Origin: Onthophagus taurus
Lineage: Eukaryota > Arthropoda > Insecta > Coleoptera > Scarabaeidae
DNA length: 64,000 bases
NCBI RefSeq assembly: GCF_036711975.1
Contig: NC_091966.1
Coordinates: 9,679,501-9,743,500, forward strand
Direction of reading: 5' to 3'
Part shown: positions 24,660 through 35,700 of the stretch, piece after piece
How positions within the stretch are numbered: position 1 is the first letter of the stretch
How the letters are laid out: every line of letters starts with the position of its first letter
The notes under the pieces: generated by a model
Database searches by the model: none
Seen by the model: the letters and a program-made list of their open reading frames with translations, nothing else
Told to the model about the DNA's origin: nothing
Program-made: the position numbers and the translations under genes

Positions 24660-27600
24660 TTACTCCATATTGGAAGTATCATATAAACTAGCATTTCTTC
24701 TTTTGAATTTCTTATTTTCTAAATTATTCACATTTGTATCAACAGTTTCATTTAAATTTTCTCCCTCAATAGAAGTTCTTTTCAAATTTCCATCATCTTC
24801 TTTCATTTCTGGTATATCAGCTTTGGGTGATGGCAAATTCAATTTGACTTTTGAATAGATTCCTTCTTTCTTAGGTGTACTAGTATCAAATTCGTAATCG
24901 CTATTTTCCAGCACAACATCACTATCGTTTATAAAAGAATTCATGTTTTCACTTCTATCAAAGCTTTCATATTCCGTAAAACTTTTCGACGAATTAGTTA
25001 AAATTAGATTCAAAGGATCGCTTATGCCAAGTCTACTGCAGAACTGTTCTGTTTGTGGATTAATTTTTGGTTGTAGCGAAGAAGAATTTTGGATACAATT
25101 TGGGTCGTACACTTTAGCAGTGGCAACAAAATTTAAAGGAATCTCTAAATTATTATTCATCCGATTCAAAATAAAAGATTCCTCATCTTTTGTTGGTGTA
25201 AAATTACATCTATCCGTTCCGATCGTACCAGGCATATATTGCGTATTATTTTTTACACTTAATAAGTGATTTGTATGATGTAAAATTGTTAACCACTCTA
25301 AATCATATTCTAATTTTAATTCACCACCATTATCGGCGACATCGACAACTTGTAAGAACCTCCTACTTGGTAAACATTTATCTAATGCTAAAAACTTTGT
25401 ACATTTTCCCGTTTGATGCGGTACTAACGCGGCAAATTTACAATGTAAATGAGCTGAGAACCAATAATCTGGTTGTAAATGATGTAAAAGTGTTTCGCAT
25501 GGTGGTGAACCCAATTCTCCAGCTGCTATATCAGCCCTAAAATATAATTGTTTAAGTAAAATTGAACTAAAACTTGGTTTACATACGACGCGACGGTCTG
25601 AAAGCAACAAGACATAAAAAACGAGTTAATAGATAAAGTAAAATGGCCAGGTAGAATTGGGGTTCATGATAACGCGAGTATGAAGCACATAGGTACCTAT
25701 AGGGCCAAATGGCATGATGTTTAGGTTTTGAAAAGACAGTATTGCTCTTTTATTAAGACGACTACCACATGAAATCTATGTTTTTCTTGTGATCTTTGCA
25801 CTTTTGTGCTACTTTTATACAAGAGAATGTTTAAATAAATATCAACAGAAAACTTAAATTATCACCTTTGTGTAAACATTAGAAGATGAAGAATTCAATG
25901 AAGTCACTATAATTATGTCCTATTGCTGTCAAACCAGTCAGTGTCTACTGTTAACCAGTCCCATAGGATCAAATAATCTTGTAGTGTGAAACTAACAATA
26001 TATAGCAGTCATATTATGCATTATACAGAGTGCGACAAATGTCAGTTAACCGATATTAATAAATTTATAACAACAAATGATGAAAAAACGTAATTTATTG
26101 TTGAACAAAACTTTAGTTTGTGTTCAAACTGTATACTACCGTCATCAACATAATTGGCATTGTGGGAACATGGATCTGCAGGTTTTGCGAAAGAATTGGG
26201 AGTGACCACTAAGAGGTTCATATTAACTTAGAACAGCTCCAGATACTTTTCTGGATTCACCATTCCAACAACTACGGCCGACGATGTTATACCAGGAATT
26301 AGAGATGTCCAAAAAAACAAAAATAGTAAACTGCTACTATATCTGCTATTGTGACTGTATCGGCGATTGCGTCTTTATAACCGCTGATTGATGGACTTCT
26401 CTTAATATGGAAAGTTTTGTGACTGTGACTGCCCATTTTCTGAATGACAATTTTCAACCAATTTCACTTTTATTAGATTATTCTAATTTTCCGTTCAACA
26501 TACCGCTTTAAATTTAGCAAATGAGTTAAATAGAGTCGTTACTGAATGGAAAATAGAAAACAAACGTTTAATACCTAGTCGTTTTGGATAATACCGCCGA
26601 TAGAAAAGCGGTCCTAAATGCATTGCGCTGTGAGGTTGTCTTGCTCATATCATTAATTTAGTTGTGACTAGTGATGGATTAAAAGACGAAGAGATAGTTA
26701 ATATTGATGGGGAAAACATATTGTAGAGCACTTTAAAAGAAACCACCGCGCTACCGCAAGACTTGTAGGGTAACAACAGAATCCGGGAAATAACCCTCTA
26801 AAATTTTTTCAAGATGTATCCACACGTTGGAACGCCATGTTTTACATGTTAGAACGGTTAATATACCTATAGTCTTAGAAGAACGTGTAAAAGCCACTAT
26901 GTCTATAATTAATATGGAACTAAAACATCACTTAACAATAGAGGAACGGGATATTATTAAGCAATTGGTTCATATTCTTAAACCTTTCCAAAGTGTGACC
27001 AAAAATATTTCAGGAGAGGAATACTTAACTGCCTCTTTCGTTAATAAAGACGACATTTCGCTGAATGTGTCAAATGTGTTCTTGGTATATTAAAAAAATA
27101 CTCTCTATAATAGTAACATTTCTTGATCCAAGATTTAAAGAAATACCTTTTAAAGACAAGAGAAATGTCATTTCTTTGGTAGCTGAAAAGATTTCGGACA
27201 AGTTAGCAAGCCGAGCTGATAGTGAAACGGAAGGTGTATTTAAGTCAAATGAAGCCAGAAATCAAAATATAGAAGATGACGATTTTAGGAGGATTTTCAA
27301 AAGGCAGCTCAAAATTACCAACCTGTAGCCCGTACCTACAGGTTCTACTACCAAGGCTATATTAGAAATACAGCGATTTTTAGATTACGAAGGAGTTCCC
27401 TCGCAACAACGACGCATTGAAATGGTGGAAAGAAAATAAATATTTGTTTCCGCACCTAGCATGTGTTGCGCAGGAGAGGCTTAGTTCATGTATTTCGCCT
27501 GTTCCTTGTGAAAGGTAATTTTCAAAAGCAGGGCAAATATTGACAGATAGGCGAAACCGCCTTAGCGGAAAAAAGTCGAAATGCTTTTATTTTTGTGGTT

Positions 27601-28827
27601 TATTTGTCATGTCACGGCTGAATTTTTGTAATAATAAAAAAATGCGATTTCAAAATAACAGTTTTGCTCATCTCTACCAGGAACATTTAATTATTCCCAA
27701 ATGGCCAGAAAACGCAATTGTGAAGGTTAATTCGCCCGCTAAGTTTGAACTGCGCTTTATAGCTCCAGAGAATGAATTTGTAAAAATGTACGTGGTTTTC
27801 AACGCACCTAGTGTACCAGTTGCAACACTCAAGTCTACAATAAGGGTCATTTTCCATTAAGGCATGCAACAATTATGGACTATAATACATTTTTTTAACA
27901 TGCATAGTAAAGTATGATCCAATATTTGTAGTTCAAGAGACATACATATAATTAACATGATCGACTATGTCATAATCAGGACAAAACTAGCACCTACTTA
28001 TTTTTATTAATTTATTAATATTAGTTAACTGACTTTTGCTGCACTCTACATATACATAAATTTTGGTTCTATTTGATCCTACACAATAACTTAAAAGAAG
28101 TTTAAAAAATAAATAAACTTAGTTACTTGAAATGTGGTTTGAATTTAACCAATTGATCACAGTCTCCATATTTTGTTATCCCCGTAGGCCAATCATGGGA
28201 TAAAAAGATATTTAAAGGTCTGGAAAGTTGTTTTAACCTAAATATTTCTAAATTTCTTATATGATAAACACTCCTCATTGAATTATCATTATAGGGTGGT
28301 TTTTCATAGTGACCTTTCATATAATCCCTACCTTTGTATATCCCTGATATACCACCTATTCTAATTCCTATAAAAATTATTTTTAATAATAAACAAAAAT
28401 AAAAAGGAGAATTTAGTACCTTTTACATTAATAACTCCCGCATAACCTAAATAATAAATATTGGGGGCAACCCATCCTCCATATGGCAATTCTTGTAAAT
28501 GATTAGAAGCTTCGTGATTTCCTCCAATAAAAACAGTTAAAACGGGGGCTTTCTTTTCACCGCTGTAATATCTAATAAAACAAAATATTGTAAATAAATT
28601 TCGACGCTGTCACTTCGTGAACGTTCTTACTTATAAAATGTGCACATTTCTCGATATTTGGGTGGTATAGCCATACATCGTAAGTCCTCTTCGTTACGGG
28701 TTGCTTGGAAATCCCCGCAACACACCAACAGATCAATTTTAATGTTTTCATTTTCTTCTAGTAAACTTAAAACTTCATAAATTGTTTCTAATTCGCCGTG
28801 GGCGCAACCTTCTACGGCGATTTTCAT
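24660..28827 (-). CDS. DBR1: RNA lariat debranching enzyme
   Basis: DBR1 hydrolyses the 2'-5' bond of intron lariats in the nucleus. Four exons in transcript order: 28827-28631, 28571-28420, 28367-28127 and 25536-24660. Phases agree and give 488 residues (human 544). The N-terminal metallophosphoesterase motifs are intact: GCAHGEL (about 8-14), [60 protein letters not shown] and [14 protein letters not shown]. The C-terminal debranching domain follows ([45 protein letters not shown]). The Ser/Asp-rich tail ends in [12 protein letters not shown], as in the human protein. The 2.6 kb last intron holds a mariner element with a nested hAT copy. The gene shares a 552 bp head-to-head spacer with the FAD synthase gene. 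Confidence 0.97.
26024..28050 (-). mobile_element. Tc1/mariner-type element, interrupted by a hAT insertion
   Basis: Inverted termini of about 45 bp face each other. The left one begins CAGAGTGCGACAAATGTCAG at 26,026 and the right one, read on the minus strand, begins TAGAGTGCAGCAAAAGTCAG from about 28,048. Both continue TTAAC(C/T)(G/A)ATATTAATAAATT. The flanking dinucleotide is TA on both sides. Between 27,687 and 27,872 the minus strand encodes a transposase core piece with [11 protein letters not shown] and [17 protein letters not shown], matching the '[22 protein letters not shown]' region of mariner-like transposases. Only about 640 bp of mariner sequence remain once the hAT insertion is removed, so it is a deleted, dead copy. 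It sits in the last intron of DBR1, in the same orientation as the gene. Confidence 0.85.
26300..27676 (+). mobile_element. hAT element nested in the mariner copy
   Basis: The element begins TAGAGATGTCCAAAA at 26,300 and ends ...TTTTGCTCATCTCTA at 27,676 (an imperfect inverted repeat sharing TAGAGATG). The flanking 8 bp are CCAGGAAT (26,292-26,299) and CCAGGAAC (27,677-27,684), a target duplication with one difference and the length expected for hAT. The plus strand encodes decayed hAT transposase pieces: [42 protein letters not shown], and a C-terminal dimerisation stretch with [19 protein letters not shown]. Several frame breaks make it non-functional. At 1.38 kb it is also internally shortened compared with an autonomous hAT element of about 2.5 kb or more. 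Confidence 0.88.
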
Positions 28828-29379
28828 GTTTAATAATTTATAGGGGTTATTAAAACTGATTTTATAATAATAGGTTATGTTTTGTTTGAAAGCATTTTAT
28901 TTGTTGACATCGACAGTTTCTTTTGGGGCGCCATCTGTTGGTTAATTCTCAATACTAGAAACCGAAAAGGATTTTTTTATCAGTTATTTCAATTCTCAAA
29001 CCATAATTAAACCATGCGAATTGATGGAAATAACAATAATTAACATGGTAGTTTTTCTTTATTTAGTATTGACCAAATCTAAAGAAATTATCAGACTATA
29101 AATGGCAAATAAAAGATAGTACATATCTACTTATTACATAAATATCATAAATATCTCTTTGTTTTTCATTTCTCCTCGTGCTGACGTTACATTTTATGGT
29201 TTGTAACTTTCACATTTTAAACCACTTTTACAGTTCCTATGATGGCACAACTTTCATAAACATGGCTTGTCTGTGTTTACTTTAACTTATCTTGAAAATC
29301 CAACAAACGTCAGTGTGATATTAATATAAATGCAAAGTTCAATTTTTTAGAATTTGGTCCTTCACGTGGTTCCAACAGC
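28828..29379. promoter_or_regulatory. Head-to-head spacer between DBR1 and FAD synthase
   Basis: The DBR1 start (28,827, minus) and the FLAD1 start (29,380, plus) are 552 bp apart with no other gene between them. Both promoters and 5' UTRs must lie here or be reached through it. I see no TATA box at a convincing distance from either gene. The arrangement suggests a bidirectional promoter region, which is inferred from layout only. Confidence 0.5.
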
Positions 29380-30812
29380 ATGTCTAGATCGATATCAACT
29401 TTAATATTAAACGATCTAAACGTGAGTGCCCTAGATTGTGATGTAAAGTACCTTTCCGAACAGTTAAACAGATTACATTACACAGTAAGCAAAGTAACAA
29501 CTATAGAACGAGATCCTAATACAATTTCGTATGAAGTAGAACATGGGTTGAAGCAGAACGATTTTTTAATCATCATTGATTATACGTTAAAGGATACGCT
29601 AAATTCTGTATGCAATGTTTTTAATACGGAACTCGTTTTGGTACAATCTATTAATGAAAGAAACACGTCACTTGAAGGTGTTATGGTACCAAAAATTGCA
29701 AAGATTTTGGAGTATGATAATTCTATAAAATTAAGTCCGGTTATTTATTTAGGAAGGTTGTTCATTATTCAAGAACCTAACCTTAAATTGGTTTTTGAGA
29801 ACATTTTAAGAGAATATATTGAAGGTTTTAATTACAAAATATCCTTTGTAAAACAATTTTATTTTAAAGATTGTGATATCGAGCTAAATAATTCAAATAA
29901 GTGCAATTGTCTACAAATTAACTGTAATAAGGAGAATGAGGATCAAATTTTGGAGGTTAAGTCATTCGATTTAAAGTTGTTGATTGAATATCAAAAGAAA
30001 ATTAAGAAAAAATATGGAAACCAATTGACTAAGGAGGTCTATTTTTTAGCAAATATTTATAATAAAAATTGTTTTTATCATATTCATAAAGCTATTGAGG
30101 TTAGTGATATATTAAAGTATTTATTAAAATTGAAATTCCTTTTTTACAGTGTATAGAAGCTTGTTTTAAACAGTATAAACCAGAAAACATTTTTTTGAGT
30201 TTCAATGGTGGTAAAGATTGCACAGTACTTTTACATCTAGTTCTTTGCGTATTGAAGAGACATTATCCAGAATTCAAAGAACGTTTAATTTGCATGTACA
30301 TTCAAAGTTTAAATCCCTTCCATGAAGTAAATTCTTTCATCGATCTTATCAGTAATTATCATAATCTGGAAATTGTTACTATTACAAAAGGCGTTAAAGA
30401 AGGTCTTGAAATATTTTTAGAAGACAGACCTCATCTTAAAGCTTGTTTAATGGGAACAAGAAGATCTGATCCGTATTCTGAACATTTAAATGTTTGTCAA
30501 GTAAGTTTTTTTTGAGTCACCAAAGAATTAAAGAGAAATAGTTAAATTTTTTAGATGACTGATTCTTCTTGGCCACAAGTTATGAGAATTTCTCCATTAC
30601 TTGATTGGAATTACAGTGATATTTGGGATTATTTGTTGTATTTTCAAGTTCCTTATTGCGATTTATATGACCAAGGCTATACTTCTTTGGGAAGTATTAA
30701 TAATACTATTAAAAATCCTAGTTTGTTATATAAAATTGGATGTAATGAAGAGGTTTATCTCCCGGCTTATAAGCTTTTAGATGGCAGTAAAGAACGAGAT
30801 GGAAGAAATTGA
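29380..30812 (+). CDS. FLAD1: FAD synthase (FMN adenylyltransferase), FLAD1-type
   Basis: FAD synthase makes FAD from FMN and ATP. Three exons: 29380-30099, 30150-30500 and 30555-30812; phases 0 at both introns; 442 residues. The C-terminal PAPS-reductase-like domain carries the PP-loop SFNGGKDCTVLLHL (about residue 253), then an HEVNSFID stretch and the FMN/ATP-binding block LMGTRRSDPYSEHL. It also has WPQVMRISPLLDWNYSDIWD and a conserved Y-x-G-Y-T-S-L-G stretch (YDQGYTSLG). The N-terminal half corresponds in position to the molybdopterin-binding (MoaB/CinA-like) domain of animal FLAD1 but is strongly diverged: it retains only an FLIIIDYTLKDTLNS-type core, and I do not see the GD-x-x-x/GGxGPT signature. 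The transferase half looks complete, so FAD synthesis is likely and any pyrophosphatase activity of the first half is doubtful. An AATAAA lies at 30,950. Confidence 0.9.
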
Positions 30813-31281
30813 TTCTTTTTAGTGAAATTATAGATAATTTATATTTATAGATAATTTGTTTTTGGGTATAAATAATTTAATTGTTTTAGATGATATCTTT
30901 AAGCACTTTTTTTTTGTGTCTAGTAAATTGTTATTTTAAATGAAATATTAATAAACTTAATTTTATTTTTCAATTACATAATTTCTTAGTACAATAGTTA
31001 TTTATGTACCAAGTCGGCAAAGTGATGTTTTATCGAACGAGTCTGAGTTTGCGAGTCGAGCGAGCGAGCGAGTTCTGAATATGAACAGCATCGTATTTAT
31101 GTTTAAATTTTTTGGTAGTTCATTACTTTATCTACATCTTGCTTGAACTTTAAACTAGAATTAACTACTGAGTTTTCAATTTTTAGTTTATTATTATAAA
31201 AATTATTTAATTTTCATATATTTTAGACAAAAATAACAATTTTATGCAAAGTAGAAATATGATAAACTAAACAGTTAACTA
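30813..31281. other. Convergent 3' intergenic region
   Basis: This holds the 3' UTRs of FLAD1 (plus) and POLR3H (minus). A short GAGC/GCGA simple repeat lies near 31,050-31,070. Nothing else is seen. Confidence 0.4.
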
Positions 31282-32038
31282 TCAGTTATCCCACCATGAT
31301 AATAATCCTAGACCTGGTTCATTAATACTTCCCTACAACACATAAATTATTAATAAATACAAAACAAAGTTATTTGAAAAAAATCATACAGTTAATAAAT
31401 ATGGTACTTTGTTTTCAGCGTTTTCTCCAGCTTCTTGCACAGTATTTCCTGTAGCTGGCCCAGCAGGACAAGTTTCTTGGAAAGTTTCTCCCGTAACGCG
31501 AAAACGAATATTTTCTCCAGTATCCATAAACAAATCGTGTTTATTTCCATCTCCTGTATCATATTCCCAAACCCAAGCTTGTTCAGTTTCATCAAATCTA
31601 GCTGGATGTTGTAATGCGTTTGGTGGGATTAAAATATCATCAAAAAAACCTAATGTAACTTAAAAAAGAAACATAGTAAAGTAGAATAATTAAAAAATTA
31701 ATTAAAAACTGGGAATCAATCTTTTTCTCATTTTAATACATACCATGAACACCTTCTTGGCTACAACTTCTAATTTTGCCCATTAATACTTCTTCAATAA
31801 ACGGCCTAAATACAACATATCGAAATGAAACACGAGTATGAGAAGCTCCATCTCCTGGTATAATGTAAGATTCTTTTAAATTAGTAATATCATAAAGTGC
31901 TATACATAAACCAACATTTAAAACTACTTTGTTGGCTAATTTTTTATTTAATTCGCCCGCTATCGCATCGTTTAACTTTAAATGAAATAATTCAGGCGGT
32001 ATTCGTGTTACATGCTTCATTTCAGATAATATAAACAT
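31282..32038 (-). CDS. POLR3H: DNA-directed RNA polymerase III subunit RPC8
   Basis: RPC8 (yeast Rpc25) forms the Pol III stalk with RPC9/CRCP and helps initiation on tRNA and 5S genes. Three exons in transcript order: 32038-31744, 31658-31390 and 31332-31282. Phases agree and give 204 residues, the same length as human. The N-terminal SHS2/Rpb7-N half begins [18 protein letters not shown] and contains [20 protein letters not shown] and [14 protein letters not shown]. The OB-fold half has [47 protein letters not shown] and [11 protein letters not shown]. The last 16 residues read [15 protein letters not shown] before the stop, as in other animals. No anomalies. The 5' end faces TDRD12 across about 690 bp. 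Confidence 0.97.
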
Positions 32039-32730
32039 TTTTCTGTTCTGATGTTTTCTGATTTAAATTTCTGTAAGTAATGTTTATTATGGTTTTATTG
32101 TTGTTGAAGAAATTTAAAATGTTCCTCCTTATTTAAAAAGAAATTGTTGAACAAAAAATGGTTACTAATTAAGTAAGGTTATGTTGCATTAAATTAGGTT
32201 ATGTTTTGGTGTTTCCTGTCAAAATGTATGCCTTGTCGTTTGAAAATTAAAATAACCTTAGTTCCGTGGTTTTCGTGTTTTAAATCATTTTTAGCAAAAT
32301 TCTTTTATAGTAAGATTCATATAATTATATCAAATTAAATATTACAAAGCCTCATTATCTGTCTTTTTAGGATGTGAATTTGGCGCCACTTTCATGCCAA
32401 ACCACAACAAACTGTTAACCACGCACATAACTACGTGAAGGTTGTGTTTAAGAATTGTTTAAGAAAACTTTAATTATTTTGATTTAAAATAAGGTAAGAA
32501 ATTATTAATGATTACCTTAAAAATGAAGTGATGATTACAGAGACTCAAGTGGGTAAAGTATGAAAGTCATAACTCTGATTCCAAATATAATTTTCAACAA
32601 AACATTAAATTGTGTCTGCACATGTCTCTACTAACATTATTTTCGTTTATTGTTTCTAGATAATACTACATTCAAACATATATCTCATATGCATAGTAGA
32701 AGTATACAAATTGACGTTTAGTTGATTACA
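32039..32730. promoter_or_regulatory. Head-to-head spacer between POLR3H and TDRD12-like gene
   Basis: About 690 bp separate the divergent start codons. The spacer must contain the promoters and leaders of a housekeeping gene and, if expression follows the family, a germline gene. An AG-terminated pyrimidine stretch is not obvious, and no core promoter motif could be placed with confidence. Confidence 0.45.
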
Positions 32731-35700
32731 ATGAAGTTAAAGCAAGTTGTGGTGGAAAGAATCGTAGATTCCTTCTTCTTTTACATTCGAGACTTCAAAG
32801 ATATATCTAAATTGGATGAAATTAAAAGTCGTTTACAACGTTTATCTGAAAAATCTAATTTTATCCATGCGGAATCAGATCAGGTGATTAAATTGTAGAC
32901 CAGTGAATCGCAATCATTGGGTCGCGACCCAATTTTGGGAAGAAAATTCCTGAATATCAGCTGATTAAGATCAGCTTGAAAGCTAAGTTGCTCGGGGAGT
33001 CCCTATAAACTAACCTCCATCTAGCTTTCTAACTATTGAATGAAAACTATTCTGTTTTTCCTAATGTGAATGTGTTATTTAATAAACAACTAAAAAGTGA
33101 ATGTGATTTAACAATTTTTAATGATACAGATAGAACACCAGGTAAGTAACTATTGAAATTTAATTTTGTTTCTTTAATTCCAAAATATTACAATTTTGTT
33201 ACTCTGCTTTTTTGATGTAAAAGTTTAACATTTTGAAATATCCACTAGACTTGATCTCCTGTTTCTGGAATTATCTTATGTTAATCTCCTTAAAATACAC
33301 TCGAAACTTTAAATCAAGTTAACTTTACATCTATACAAGAAGATAATGTTGATTTACCACACTGTGTTGTGTGTGGAACTGTATTAGCAAACGCATCTTT
33401 AAAATCAATAAACTTTTAAGACATTTTCACACCAGAAAAAAAAACTTAAAGACTTGATGGTGAATAAATCAAGTTTAATTAAATATGTTGAAACAGATAA
33501 GAAATATTTGAAATGTTCTTATGTTTGGTGAAGAATATGCTGTGCAAATTAACAATATTCCAATGTCTGCGGAAATAATAATTGTCTGCTTATTAGTACT
33601 TAGTGTTTCAAATGATCTGGAATTACAACTACTTGAAAAGTTGGAACATTCACCATATTATGTCTTGCAGTTAGATGAATCCACAGATGTTTCAAGTAAT
33701 GCTATATTGATGGTATACATAAAGTATATTGATTTTGAGTTGGAGGAATTATTATGCACCTTAAAACTACAATCCTATACTACATCTTCTAAAGTTTTTG
33801 CTATCATAAATTCATACTTTGAGTCTAAACACATTCCTTGGAATAAATGTATAGATAAATAAACTTTTAAGACTTTTTTAAAAGAAAACTTAAAGACGAA
33901 GGCGAATAAATCAAGTTTAACTAAATATGTTGGAACAGATAAGAAATATTTGAAATGTTCTTATTTAGCAGCATTGCATCTTGCTAAGACCAAAAAAGCG
34001 TCTAATATAGGGGAAGTACTAACAAATGTGGTCTAAATGTGTTATGACCATGTTTCAAAGAAGTTTGTAGGGAAATGTTTGGTGAAGAATATGCTGTGCA
34101 AATTAACAATATTCCAATGTCTGCTGAAATAATAGGCAGACGAGTACTTAGTATTTCAAATGACCTGGAATTACAACTACTTGAAAAATTTGAATATCAC
34201 CATGTTCAAGTAATGCTATATTGATAGTATATGTAAGGTGTATTGATTCTGAGTTGGAGGATATGAAAGAGGAATTATTATGCACCTTAAAACTACAATC
34301 CTACACTACATCTTCTGAAGTTTTTGCTACCATAAATTCATACTTTGAGTCTAAGTACGGATGGAGCAGTGGCGATGGTAGGAAAAGAACAGAGGTGTTG
34401 TTACATAAATTGAGCAACTATCGCATAAAAATATAACAAAAACCCACTGCATTCTTCATCGTGAACAGTTGGTTTCCAAAAATATAAACAAAGAATTAGA
34501 CATAGTTTTAGATCACTATGGAAAAATTGTAAATCATAGTCGTAATAGCGCAGTTCGGACTCGAGTTTTCGCTTTATTGTGTGAAGAGATAGGTTCAGAC
34601 CACAAAGTTTTATTACTACATTCACCTATACGCTGAATTTCGAGAGGGAAGGTACTGAAAAGATTTTTTGACTTAAGAACCGAAATAAAGATACTTTTAA
34701 ATGACCAAAATTCACCATTAGCAGAACACTTCAAAAACAACGTATGGCTTGCAAAGGTTGCTTACCTAGCTGATATTTTTTCGTTAGTTAATGAATTAAT
34801 ATTATCAATGCAAGGGCGCATGACTAACCTATTCATGTGCAATAACAAAGTTGACGCATTTATCAAAAAATTGATATTTGGAAAGATCGAATAGATAGGG
34901 GAGAATTTGATATGTTCCTATGTTATCATCAAATAATTAAATATAAGGAGCTGCATAAAGAAGACGATGCCGATTGAATACCATACTCAAAAATCATTTG
35001 CTAAAATTAAAAGAAAGATTTCTTAGTCACTTTCCTCCTGTTAACAACATCGACATAGGGAACATGTGGATACAAAATTCGTTTTTAAAAGACGAAGGTA
35101 ATATTTTGTGTTCGTCAGACGATGAAAAACTAATGGAGCTGTCGTGTGATAAATTACTTCATGCGCAATTCATTAGTCAAAAAAATTTAGTAAAATTTTG
35201 GATACAAATACGAAACGAATACCCAACATTATTTGAAAAGGCAATGGAATGAGTGGATTTTCAGCTCTCGCTGCTATTAAGAATAAGTACAGAAACCGTC
35301 TTGAAAGCATTGATGGCACAGTGAGAATAGCATTAAATCAGATTGAACCTAGGATAAATAAACTGGTGAACGAATTGCAGCAGCATAACATATCACTGAT
35401 ATTAGAAGAAATGCTTATCTCAAAATTAATATTGTTTTGTTTGTATGGTGTAACCGAAATACATTATTATTATAGTGAATAACAGAGTTAAGACTAAAAA
35501 TATATATTTATTTGAGAAAATCTATGCCAACACTGTGTTTAATTTTCTATAACAGTAATTATCCCCTCTTTTAACTTCTTATGGGTTCCATTAAGATTTT
35601 ATTAATATTTTTGGGTCGCTACTACAAGTTTGCGGAACGCTGTTGTAGACTATATCTTTTCTGACAATTTTACATAATAACTTCATTTGCAGTTAGTTGC

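Noticed and set aside
25537-25610. Upstream extension of the last DBR1 exon as an independent start
   Set aside because: The extension is intron sequence before a clear acceptor; the real N-terminus with all metallophosphoesterase motifs lies in exons at 28,127-28,827.
31040-31075. GAGC/GCGA simple repeat as a functional site
   Set aside because: It is short and isolated, and nothing suggests more than microsatellite drift.
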